From the NCBI RefSeq assembly GCF_016735495.2, contig NZ_JAERQY020000001.1, forward strand, positions 496,001-560,000: DNA of 64,000 nt, given 5' to 3'. Every line of letters starts with the position of its first letter. Position 1 is the stretch's first letter. The notes beneath the pieces are model-generated. The model ran no database searches. It saw nothing but the letters and a program-made list of their open reading frames with translations, and had not been told where the DNA came from. This stretch comes from Lysobacter sp. MMG2 (lineage in GTDB: Bacteria; Pseudomonadota; Gammaproteobacteria; Xanthomonadales; Xanthomonadaceae). The translations under genes and the position numbers were made by a program. This document shows, piece by piece, positions 53,983-64,000 of the stretch.

Positions 53983-55587
53983 TCAGTGCTCGCGAAGATC
54001 GCGCGGGCGGAACCCGAGCGCCAGCAGCGCCAGCACATAGACCAGGCCACCGCCGCAGACCAACACCGCCAGGTACCCCACCCGCGCCAGCTTGCCGATG
54101 ACGGTGAAATCCGGCGCCCAGATCAGGCCAGCCCACAACGCCGCCGCCATCGCCGCGCATGCGACGAGCAACCGCATCGTGTAGCGCATCCAGCCGGGCT
54201 GACGCTGGTACACACCGGCCTTGCGCAGCCAGTGCCACAGCAGCGCGAGGTTGAGGTAGCTCGCCGCGGCGCTGGCGAAGCCCAGCGCGAGGTGCAAGCC
54301 GGGCGTCTGCTCCAGCGCGACCATCACGCCGCGCGCGCGCACTTCCGGCGTCGTCCACAGCAGGTACAGCACCCACAGGAAGACGACATTGAGCACCATG
54401 TTGGCGATCAGCGACGCCACGCCCGCACGCACCGGCGTGCGCGTGTCCTGGCGCGAATAGAACGCCGGCAGCACGATCTTCACCAGCGCGAAGGCCGGCA
54501 GACCGAAGCTCAGGCCGAACACCGACATCGCCGCCATGCGCGTGTCGAACGCGGTGAACTTGCCGCCCTGGAACAGCGTCGCCACCAGCGGCTCGGCCAA
54601 GAACATCAGGCCCAGCATCGCCGGCATCGAGATCAGCAGCGTAGTGCGCAGGCCCCAGTCGAGCGCCTTCGAAAAACCCTCTGCGTCGGTCTTGACGTGG
54701 TGCCGCGACAACGCCGGCAGGATCACCGTGCCCAGCGCCACGCCGAAGACGCCCAGCGGCAGCTCGAGGAAGCGATCGGCCTGCGACAGCCAGGTCTGCG
54801 AACCGACGAACAGCAGCGACGCGATGACGGTGTCGAGCAACAGGTTGATCTGCGCCACCGAGGAACCGAACAGCGTCGGCACCATCAGGCGCATCACCTT
54901 GCGCACGTCCGGGTGGCTCCAGCCCCACTTCGGCAGCGTCAACAGATTGAGCTTGCGCAGCGCCGGCAACTGGAACACCAGCTGCGCGATGCCGCCCGCC
55001 AGCACCGCCCAGCCCAGCGCCAGGATCGGCACCTCCAGGTGGGGGGCCAGCCACAACGCGCCGGCGATCATGAACAGATTGAGGATCACCGGCGTAAAGG
55101 CCGGCAGCCCGAACCGGTGGAAGCTGTTGAGCGCGCCGCCGGACAGCGCCGTCAGCGACACGAACAGGATGAAGGGGAACGTCAGCCGCAGCAGGTCGAC
55201 CGTGAGGCCGAACTTGGCCGGATCGTCGAGCGCACCCGGGCTGAAGATCGCCGCGATCTGCGGGGTGAAGATCAGGCCCAGCGCGGTCAGGACCAGCAAC
55301 ATGCCGCCCAGCGTGCCGGACACCCGCGCCACCAGTTCGCGCAGGTCCTGCGGGCGGGTTTCCTTGATCTCCGTGAAAACGGGCACGAACGCCGTCGAAA
55401 ACGAGCCCTCCGCGAACAGGCGCCGCATGAAGTTCGGAATACGGAACGCCACCCAGAACGCGTCCGTGCCGGCATTGGCACCGAAGGCGTGGTTGATGGC
55501 GATGTCGCGGACCAGGCCCAGGACCCGTGACACCATGGTCATGCTGCTGAAGGAGAGCAGCCCCCTGATCATTCTCGGCGCGGTCAC
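53983..55587 (-). CDS. murJ: Lipid II flippase MurJ
   Basis: MurJ moves lipid II across the inner membrane for peptidoglycan synthesis. The product has about 14 hydrophobic helices and the family N-terminus LLSFSSMTMVSRVLGLVRDIAINHAFGANAGTDAFWVAFRIPNFMRRLFAEGSFSTAFVPVF. Charged residues conserved in the central cavity include those in GLVRD and RIPN. The start is uncertain: GTG 55587 follows AGGGAG by 7 bases and gives MTAPRMIRG; ATG 55593 and ATG 55572 are the alternatives. It precedes ribF, as in many proteobacteria. It is divergent from rpsT. Confidence 0.94.
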   Translation of the reverse strand: MTAPRMIRGLLSFSSMTMVSRVLGLVRDIAINHAFGANAGTDAFWVAFRIPNFMRRLFAEGSFSTAFVPVFTEIKETRPQDLRELVARVSGTLGGMLLVLTALGLIFTPQIAAIFSPGALDDPAKFGLTVDLLRLTFPFILFVSLTALSGGALNSFHRFGLPAFTPVILNLFMIAGALWLAPHLEVPILALGWAVLAGGIAQLVFQLPALRKLNLLTLPKWGWSHPDVRKVMRLMVPTLFGSSVAQINLLLDTVIASLLFVGSQTWLSQADRFLELPLGVFGVALGTVILPALSRHHVKTDAEGFSKALDWGLRTTLLISMPAMLGLMFLAEPLVATLFQGGKFTAFDTRMAAMSVFGLSFGLPAFALVKIVLPAFYSRQDTRTPVRAGVASLIANMVLNVVFLWVLYLLWTTPEVRARGVMVALEQTPGLHLALGFASAAASYLNLALLWHWLRKAGVYQRQPGWMRYTMRLLVACAAMAAALWAGLIWAPDFTVIGKLARVGYLAVLVCGGGLVYVLALLALGFRPRDLREH

Positions 55588-55623
55588 GCGCATTCTCCCT
55601 GTACGTTGTCCCACGCCTTATGG

Positions 55624-55652
55624 TTGACGCAACCCACTGAATCCTCCATACT
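55624..55652 (+). promoter_or_regulatory. Promoter of rpsT
   Basis: TTGACG (55624-55629) and CATACT (55647-55652) lie 17 bases apart. The leader to the GTG start is about 50 bases. Confidence 0.75.
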
Positions 55653-55708
55653 TTCTGGTCTGATTGTCCCCAGACCCACTTTCACTTACCAGTTTCCAGG
55701 AATTCGCC

Positions 55709-55978
55709 GTGGCTAACATCAAGTCCGCCAAGAAGCGCGCCAAGCAGACCGTGGTCCGCAATGCCCGCAACGCCAGCCAGCGTTCGATGCTGCGTACCGC
55801 CGTCAAGAAGGTGCTCAAGGCCCTGGGCGAGAACGACGCCGCCGGCGCCGAAGCCGCCTTCGTCGTCGCGCAGCCGATCCTCGATCGCTTCAGCTCGCGT
55901 GGCCTGATCCACAAGAACAAGGCTGCCCGCCACAAGGCTCGCCTGAACGCCCGCATCAAGGCCCTCAAGGCCGCCTGA
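55709..55978 (+). CDS. rpsT: 30S ribosomal protein S20 (GTG start)
   Basis: S20 is a helical primary binder of the 16S rRNA. The 89-residue protein reads (M)[38 protein letters not shown] and ends with [23 protein letters not shown]. The conserved sequence begins at a GTG codon, with no suitable ATG nearby. A CCAGGAA ribosome site precedes it. E. coli rpsT also uses a non-ATG start (UUG), linked to its autogenous translational control, so the weak start may be regulatory here too. A strong terminator follows. Confidence 0.97.
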   Translation: MANIKSAKKRAKQTVVRNARNASQRSMLRTAVKKVLKALGENDAAGAEAAFVVAQPILDRFSSRGLIHKNKAARHKARLNARIKALKAA

Positions 55979-56075
55979 TACGGCGTCACGGGGACGGGAG
56001 CCCACGGCAAGGCGCCTCGCGGCGCCCTCGCCTGCCGACAGGCTCCGGGCGGCAACGCTCCAGGCAGCAAACAAA

Positions 56076-56099
56076 AACCCGGCCGATGCCGGGTTTTTT
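56076..56099. terminator. Bidirectional terminator between rpsT and obgE
   Basis: An 8-bp stem (AACCCGGC with GCCGGGTT) closes a CGAT loop, with A residues before it and six T residues at its end. It can stop both convergent genes. Confidence 0.9.
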
Positions 56100-56117
56100 G
56101 TTGCCTGCGCGACGGCC

Positions 56118-57308
<1,191 letters not shown>

Positions 57309-57320
57309 ATCGCTTGAAAC

Positions 57321-57343
57321 GAAAAGCCCCGCCGAAGCGGGGC
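57321..57343 (-). terminator. Terminator after rplU-rpmA
   Basis: A 7-bp stem (GCCCCGC with GCGGGGC) closes a 4-base loop. On the minus strand it is followed by TTTTCGTTTC. It lies 24 bases past the rpmA stop codon. Confidence 0.75.
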
Positions 57344-57367
57344 CCCTCGCGCACTGCGTGTCGACGA

Positions 57368-57625
57368 TTACTCGGCGACGACGCTGACGGTGCGGCGCTT
57401 CTTCGGGCCCTTGGTCGAGAACTCGACCTTGCCGTCGACCAGCGCGAACAGGGTGTGGTCGCGGCCGAGACCGACGCCGGAACCCGCGTGGAACTGGGTG
57501 CCGCGCTGGCGGACGATGATGTTGCCGGCCTCGATGGCCTGGCCGCCGTACATCTTCACGCCGAGGTACTTCGGGTTGGAGTCGCGGCCGTTACGGGTGG
57601 AACCTACGCCCTTTTTGTGTGCCAT
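57368..57625 (-). CDS. rpmA: 50S ribosomal protein L27
   Basis: The 85-residue protein begins [65 protein letters not shown], the canonical L27. Its flexible N-terminus reaches toward the peptidyl-transfer centre. It follows rplU by 14 bases on the same strand and shares its promoter. Confidence 0.98.
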   Translation of the reverse strand: MAHKKGVGSTRNGRDSNPKYLGVKMYGGQAIEAGNIIVRQRGTQFHAGSGVGLGRDHTLFALVDGKVEFSTKGPKKRRTVSVVAE

Positions 57626-57639
57626 GGCTGCTTCTCCTC

Positions 57640-57948
57640 TTAGCCGGCGATGCCGGTGATTTCGATTTCGGTGTAATGCTGACGGTGGCCCATCTGCTTG
57701 CGATGGTGCTTGCGGCGACGGAACTTCACGATGCGCACCTTGTCGGCGCGGCCGTGGCCGATGACCTTGGCGGAGACGGTGGCGCCCTTGAGCGCGTCGC
57801 CGACCTTCACGCCATCGCTGCCGCCCAGCATCAGGACGTTGTCCAGCTTGATCTCGCTGCCGACTTCGACATCGAGCAGCTCGACGCGCAGGGTTTCGCC
57901 CTGCATCACGCGGTATTGCTTACCGCCGGTGACTACAACTGCGTACAT
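57640..57948 (-). CDS. rplU: 50S ribosomal protein L21
   Basis: The 102-residue protein begins [41 protein letters not shown] and ends [26 protein letters not shown], diagnostic of L21. It binds 23S rRNA and depends on L20. It is first in rplU-rpmA with the promoter at 58013-58041. Confidence 0.98.
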   Translation of the reverse strand: MYAVVVTGGKQYRVMQGETLRVELLDVEVGSEIKLDNVLMLGGSDGVKVGDALKGATVSAKVIGHGRADKVRIVKFRRRKHHRKQMGHRQHYTEIEITGIAG

Positions 57949-58607
57949 GACCAGATTCCTCTGTAGTTATTTTGGTCGCTGTCGCACCCAGAACCGGGCG
58001 GACAGAAGCGGAATTCTAGGGCTTTCAGCGGGTTGGAGCAAGTCTGCCCGGGTCCGATCGGATCGGGCCGGGCGCTTTGGACCGACTCCCGGGGAGACGC
58101 CCCTCGCCGTCTTCCGGCTCGGAACCGCGACCCTCGGCACACTTTGCCCCGCATTCAGCAATGTATTGATTCTAAAGGATTAACCGCTCCTCTTGCGCGG
58201 CTCCGATGGTTCCACTACGGTCGGCCGACGTGGACGGCTACAGGGCGTCGTCCACGTCCCAGCCAACTGGATTGGCCTGCGCCCGCGCGCGGGTCGGGGA
58301 GCGGTCGCTGTGTTCGAGTCAGCCCTGATGTCGCAGGAAGCGCGTCTTCCCGTCCGCTCGGACGAGACTTTTTCCCGGGCCACACCGTGCCCCACCACCC
58401 TCGTCCTGAGCCGGCGCGTCACGCACGCGGCCGTCGCCTCATTTCGCCTTTTCGATCCACGTGCTCGCGCACGGCGTCCGGATGACGCCGCACGTGCGCA
58501 CGCCCCCAGTCGCGCGATGGCACCTGCCCGTCGCGGACGCGCACCCGGCGCCGCTCAGGGGGAGGCACCGGGCGTTCCTGCAGCAGCCAACAACAAAGGA
58601 CGTTGTC
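57949..58607. other. Long gap between rplU and the secreted protease gene
   Basis: These 659 bases separate divergent genes. The rplU promoter is at 58013-58041. The rest (58042-58607) has no gene I can support; short frames in it look like GC-rich chance frames. It presumably holds the protease promoter and leader, but no clear site was found. Confidence 0.6.
58013..58041 (-). promoter_or_regulatory. Promoter of rplU-rpmA
   Basis: On the minus strand TTGCTC (58036-58041) and TAGAAT (58013-58018) lie 17 bases apart. The predicted leader is about 60 bases. Confidence 0.7.
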
Positions 58608-60686
58608 ATGACTCGCAAAGCACGCACCCTGAAGTGGACCGCTCTCGCCGTCGCCACCGCAATCCTCGTCGCGCCCGCGGCCTACTCGGGCGGAAAGCTC
58701 CCCGTCGCCAACAAGGTCAAGGTTTCCACCCTCTCCCCGCAGGCCGCCAAGGCCGCCAAGAAACAGCCGCAGCAGTTCGATCGCTTCATCATCACCTACC
58801 GCTCCGACGCCAAGCGGCTTAGCGCCGCTGCGTCGAACCAGCAGCTCGCCAGCGCCGCGCAGAACCTCGGCCTGGGCATCGCGCCGCTGCGCACGCTGGC
58901 GACGGGCAGCTCGCTGATCCGCACCGACCGCAAGCTCGACAGCGCCGCGACCAAGGCGCTGATGATCGAACTGATGAAGGACCCGGCCGTGCTCGCGGTC
59001 GAACCCGATCGCCTGCGCAAGCCGCTGATGGTGCCCAACGATCCGCTGTACGCGCAGCAGTGGCACTACAAGAACGGCCCGGGCGGCATCAACGCCGAAC
59101 CGGCGTGGGACATCGCGACGGGCGATGGCGTCGTGGTCGCCGTGCTCGACACCGGCAGCACGCCGCATTCGGAGTTGAACGGCCAGTACGTGGCCGGCTA
59201 CGACTTCATCATCGACACCGAAGTCAGCGTGGACGGCGACGGCCGCGACGCGGACCCGAACGATCCGGGCGACTGGCACGACGGCGAGTGCAACATCTTC
59301 GGCATCCCCGAGGACAGCAGCTGGCACGGCACGCACGTGGCAGGCACCGTCGCTGCGGCGACCAACAACAACGCGGGCGTGGCCGGCGTGGCGTTCGGCG
59401 CGAAGGTGCAGCCCGTGCGCGTGCTGGGCAAGTGCGGCGGTTACGAGTCCGACATCATCGACGCGGTGACGTGGGCGTCCGGCGGCACCGTGGCGGGCGT
59501 GCCGGCGAACGCGACGCCGGCGGAAGTCATCAACCTCAGCCTCGGCGGCAGCGGCGCGTGCAGCGTGGCCGAACAGGCGGCGTATACCGCGGCGAAGGGC
59601 CGTGGCACGACGGTCGTCGTCTCCGCGGGCAACTCTTCCGCCGACGCAGCGGGCTTCTCGCCCGCAAGCTGCAACGACGTCATCACCGTGTCTTCGGTCG
59701 GTCCGACCGGCGCACTGTCGGGCTTCTCCAACTACGGCAACGTGGTCGACGTCGCGGCGCCCGGCGGTTCGGGCGTCGCACCGGCGGCGGACAACATCCT
59801 GTCGACGCTGAACTTGGGCCTGCAGGGCCAGGAAGGTGAAGGCTACGCCTGGTACGCGGGCACCTCGATGTCGGCACCGCACGTCTCGGGCACGATCGCG
59901 TTGATGCAGTCCGCGGCCGCCACGCCGAAGACGCCGGACCAGATCAAGAAGATCCTGGAGAACACCGCCTACGCATCCGGCGGCTTCCCCAGCGGCTGCA
60001 GCTACAACAAGTACTGCGGCGCCGGCATCATCGACGCGCGCTACGCCGTGGCCGTGGCCAAGGGCACCGAGCCGCTGCCGCCGGACGTCCCGCCGCCGCC
60101 GGCGCCGCCGCCGGCCATTCCGCTCAGCAACGGCGTCACCGTCACCGGCATCACCGTGCTGGCCGGCGACACCATCCGCTATGAGCTGCTGGTGCCCAAC
60201 GGCGCATCCAACCTGCTGTTCGCCATGTACGGCGGCACGGGCGATGCGGACCTGTACGTGCGTCGCGGCGCCGAGCCGACGACCACCGCGTACGACTGCC
60301 GTCCGTTCAGCGCCGGCAACGCCGAGAACTGCTTCTTCCCGGCCCCGCAGGGCGGCAAGTGGTACGTGTGGGTTCGCGGTTTCAGCAACGCCTCGGGCGT
60401 GTCGCTGTATCCGAGCTTCGTCGATGCCAACTGGCCGCGTTCGGTGGAAGCCGAAGCCATCCAGCTGGCCAACCACCGCACCCAGGTCACGCTGGACTGG
60501 ACGCACGGCAAGAAGAACATCGACATTTACCGCAACGGCGCCATCCTCAAGACCGTGAAGAACAAGGGCACCGCCACCGATACGTTCCGCATCATCGGCA
60601 GCGGCACCATGAGCTACAAGCTCTGCAACAACGGTACGCAGGAATGCGCGGATCCGGTGGAGATCGAGTACGCCTCGCACAAGTGA
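58608..60686 (+). CDS. Secreted subtilisin-family (S8) serine protease with PPC domain
   Basis: This 692-residue extracellular protease has a signal peptide (WTALAVATAILVAPAAYSGG), an I9-type propeptide (about 55-140; FDRFIITYRSDAK ... VLAVEPDR) and the catalytic S8 domain with Asp181 (VAVLDTGS), His240 (SSWHGTHVAGT) and Ser420 (AGTSMSAPHVSG). Cys pairs suggest disulphides. A Pro-rich hinge (PPDVPPPPAPPP) leads to a pre-peptidase C-terminal domain (about 505-610; LLVPNGASNLLFAMYGGTGDADLYVRRG). A final domain (about 615-692; TQVTLDWTHGKKNIDIYRNG) resembles a fibronectin-III fold. Lysobacter secretes many such enzymes to lyse prey. It stands alone with no export genes next to it, so type II secretion is the likely route. 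Confidence 0.95.
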   Translation: MTRKARTLKWTALAVATAILVAPAAYSGGKLPVANKVKVSTLSPQAAKAAKKQPQQFDRFIITYRSDAKRLSAAASNQQLASAAQNLGLGIAPLRTLATGSSLIRTDRKLDSAATKALMIELMKDPAVLAVEPDRLRKPLMVPNDPLYAQQWHYKNGPGGINAEPAWDIATGDGVVVAVLDTGSTPHSELNGQYVAGYDFIIDTEVSVDGDGRDADPNDPGDWHDGECNIFGIPEDSSWHGTHVAGTVAAATNNNAGVAGVAFGAKVQPVRVLGKCGGYESDIIDAVTWASGGTVAGVPANATPAEVINLSLGGSGACSVAEQAAYTAAKGRGTTVVVSAGNSSADAAGFSPASCNDVITVSSVGPTGALSGFSNYGNVVDVAAPGGSGVAPAADNILSTLNLGLQGQEGEGYAWYAGTSMSAPHVSGTIALMQSAAATPKTPDQIKKILENTAYASGGFPSGCSYNKYCGAGIIDARYAVAVAKGTEPLPPDVPPPPAPPPAIPLSNGVTVTGITVLAGDTIRYELLVPNGASNLLFAMYGGTGDADLYVRRGAEPTTTAYDCRPFSAGNAENCFFPAPQGGKWYVWVRGFSNASGVSLYPSFVDANWPRSVEAEAIQLANHRTQVTLDWTHGKKNIDIYRNGAILKTVKNKGTATDTFRIIGSGTMSYKLCNNGTQECADPVEIEYASHK

Positions 60687-60726
60687 TCCGGCCGTCAGCG
60701 GATTGAAGGTGCAGCAAACGGGAGGA

Positions 60727-60742
60727 GCCCGGTACGCCGGGC
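60727..60742 (+). terminator. Possible terminator after the protease gene
   Basis: A 6-bp GC stem (GCCCGG with CCGGGC) closes a TACG loop about 40 bases past the stop codon. The T content after it is low, so the call is weak. Confidence 0.4.
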
Positions 60743-60815
60743 CCTTCCTCCCCACGATTCCGGCCCGGCGTCCGGGCCGTTCCCCCAATCGCCGGCAATC
60801 GCCGATGGAGCGCCC

Positions 60816-61658
60816 ATGAATCCAGTCCGTTCGATTTGGTCCGTCGCACTCGTCGCCGTCATCGCGACGACCGCGGCCTGCAACCGCGACACCCCGACTT
60901 CGCAGACGGCACCGCAGGCGGCCACCCCCGCGCCTGTCGCCCAGTTCGACGCGACCCTCAACCTGGTGAACAACAACGGCACGGTGCGCTATGACGGCAC
61001 CGTCGACACCGACGCCACCCGGCAGGCCATCGAGGCCGCGCTGAAGCTCGCCTACGGCGGCAGCGTGTCGGGCGAATTGAAGGTTGACCCCGGCGCCCGG
61101 CGCGCCCCCTGGCAGGAGGCCTTGCCGAAATTCCTCGACGCCTTCACCCAGCCCGGCGCGGCGGTGTCGTTCGAAGGCCGGCGCATCGAACTCCACGGCC
61201 ACGCCAGCGAGGCCGACCGCAAGGCCCTGCTCGCCCGCGCCGAACTGCTCTACCCCGGCTACGCCTACACCGGGCTCTTCCAGGGCGTGGGCGAAGGCGC
61301 GCCCGTGGACGGCGCGAGCGCCGTGCTCGCTCAGGTGAAGCCGGGCACGTCCGGCGGCGCGCTGGTGAAGGCGCTGAACGAAGCGGTCACGCAGACGCCT
61401 ATCCGCTTCGAGCCCGGCAGCGCGCGCGTGGCGCCCGACAGCCTGGCCCTGCTGAGCAAGGCCGCACAGGTGATCCAGGCCTCCGGCGACGGCACGCGCC
61501 TGCAGATCACCGGCCCGTCAGGCGACGATCCCTCGCTTGCGCAGCAGCGGGCGGAGGCCATCAAGGTCCAGCTGATCGTCAACGGCGTGAGCCCGGCGGC
61601 GCTGGAAACGACCACACAGGCCGGCACCGGCGACGCGACGTCGTTCCGCCTGCTCTGA
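60816..61658 (+). CDS. OmpA/BON-like lipoprotein
   Basis: The 280-residue product has a lipoprotein signal (ALVAVIATTAACN) with the acylated Cys at about residue 22. The middle (FDATLNLVNNNGTVRYDGTVDTDATRQAIEAALKLAYGG) resembles the BON fold seen in OmpA-type proteins. The C-terminal third (TPIRFEPGSARVAPDSLALLSKAAQVIQ ... QQRAEAIKVQLIVNGV) matches the OmpA peptidoglycan-binding layout. The GHTDxxG segment is replaced by ITGPSGDD, so the conserved Asp that binds diaminopimelate is not clear. It may be anchored in the outer membrane with weak or no wall binding. It precedes uvrA. Confidence 0.75.
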   Translation: MNPVRSIWSVALVAVIATTAACNRDTPTSQTAPQAATPAPVAQFDATLNLVNNNGTVRYDGTVDTDATRQAIEAALKLAYGGSVSGELKVDPGARRAPWQEALPKFLDAFTQPGAAVSFEGRRIELHGHASEADRKALLARAELLYPGYAYTGLFQGVGEGAPVDGASAVLAQVKPGTSGGALVKALNEAVTQTPIRFEPGSARVAPDSLALLSKAAQVIQASGDGTRLQITGPSGDDPSLAQQRAEAIKVQLIVNGVSPAALETTTQAGTGDATSFRLL

Positions 61659-61845
61659 CGCCTCGCGGTTTCGTTCATGAAGGTCGGGGACGCGCAATGC
61701 GTCCCCGAAGTCGCCGTGGAACATCCCGGCGACGGCTCCACGCCGGGCTTTGGTTCCAGCCATTTGCCCCCATCTTCGCCTGTCGATACGCTCCTCTGTT
61801 CGCCCTCGCGCTCCGCGGTGGCGACCCTCCCCATACAGGCAACCG

Positions 61846-64000
<2,155 letters not shown>

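Noticed and set aside
53959-55530. 523-codon plus-strand frame opposite murJ
   Set aside because: Gln/Arg/His-rich shadow; murJ on the other strand has the flippase N-terminus and 14 helices.
57949-58607. Small RNA or gene in the gap before the protease
   Set aside because: Short frames at 58033-58485 and 58193-58822 have no motif, and no promoter-terminator pair encloses a plausible RNA.
61659-61845. LexA box before uvrA
   Set aside because: I looked for TTAG-N6-TACTA and its complement in this gap and found neither.

Overview
The window is high-GC gammaproteobacterial DNA. Gene content and order (lexA-recA-recX-alaS-csrA, rpsP-rimM-trmD-rplS, ribF-ileS-lspA-ispH, and a LexA box of the form TTAG-N6-TACTA) point to the Xanthomonadaceae, most likely Lysobacter or a close relative. 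The genus is an inference; no rRNA gene is present.

Region 1 (1-14.8 kb) is accessory. A minus-strand assembly line has a 2,433-residue protein with the order degenerate C remnant, A, PCP, KS, AT, ACP, class-III aminotransferase. An ATGA overlap couples it to a second NRPS protein that begins with a condensation domain and runs off the window. No ketoreductase lies between AT and ACP, so the line should convert a beta-keto intermediate into a beta-amine. Further along are a J-domain membrane protein, a small low-GC membrane ORF, a polyprenyl-phosphate sugar transferase, an Sfp-type phosphopantetheinyl transferase (the activity needed to arm the NRPS/PKS carriers), and a divergent pair of nucleotide-sugar genes (UDP-sugar dehydrogenase and uronate epimerase). 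The last group suggests an exopolysaccharide locus with uronic acid residues.

Region 2 (15-30 kb) is mostly housekeeping: tRNA-Arg(ACG), tRNA-Ser(GCT), csrA, alaS, recX, recA, lexA with its operator, a CinA-type amidohydrolase, a TonB-dependent receptor, mutS and katG.

Region 3 (30-45.6 kb) holds a DUF937 protein, an Hsp15-like S4 protein, a MATE exporter, a Mut7-C protein with an unusual repeat insertion, the rpsP-rimM-trmD-rplS operon, ffh, a YpjD/CcsA-like membrane protein, a MarR-controlled tripartite efflux operon (outer-membrane factor, EmrA, EmrB), purU and two small membrane proteins of unknown function.

Region 4 (45.6-64 kb) holds radA, a PNPOx-fold protein with a histone-like Lys/Ala tail, tRNA-Thr(CGT), the murJ-ribF-ileS-lspA-ispH gene line, rpsT, obgE, rpmA-rplU, a secreted subtilisin-type protease, a BON/OmpA-like lipoprotein and the first part of uvrA.

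Several dispersed inverted-repeat families sit in the gaps: two copies of a CGTCATTCCCGC-type element, two copies of a GGGATTCGGGATT-type element, one GTAGCCC-type element and two CCTCTCCC-type hairpins. Long ORFs antisense to the large genes were judged to be high-GC shadows and omitted. No CRISPR array, rRNA, phage or insertion sequence was seen.
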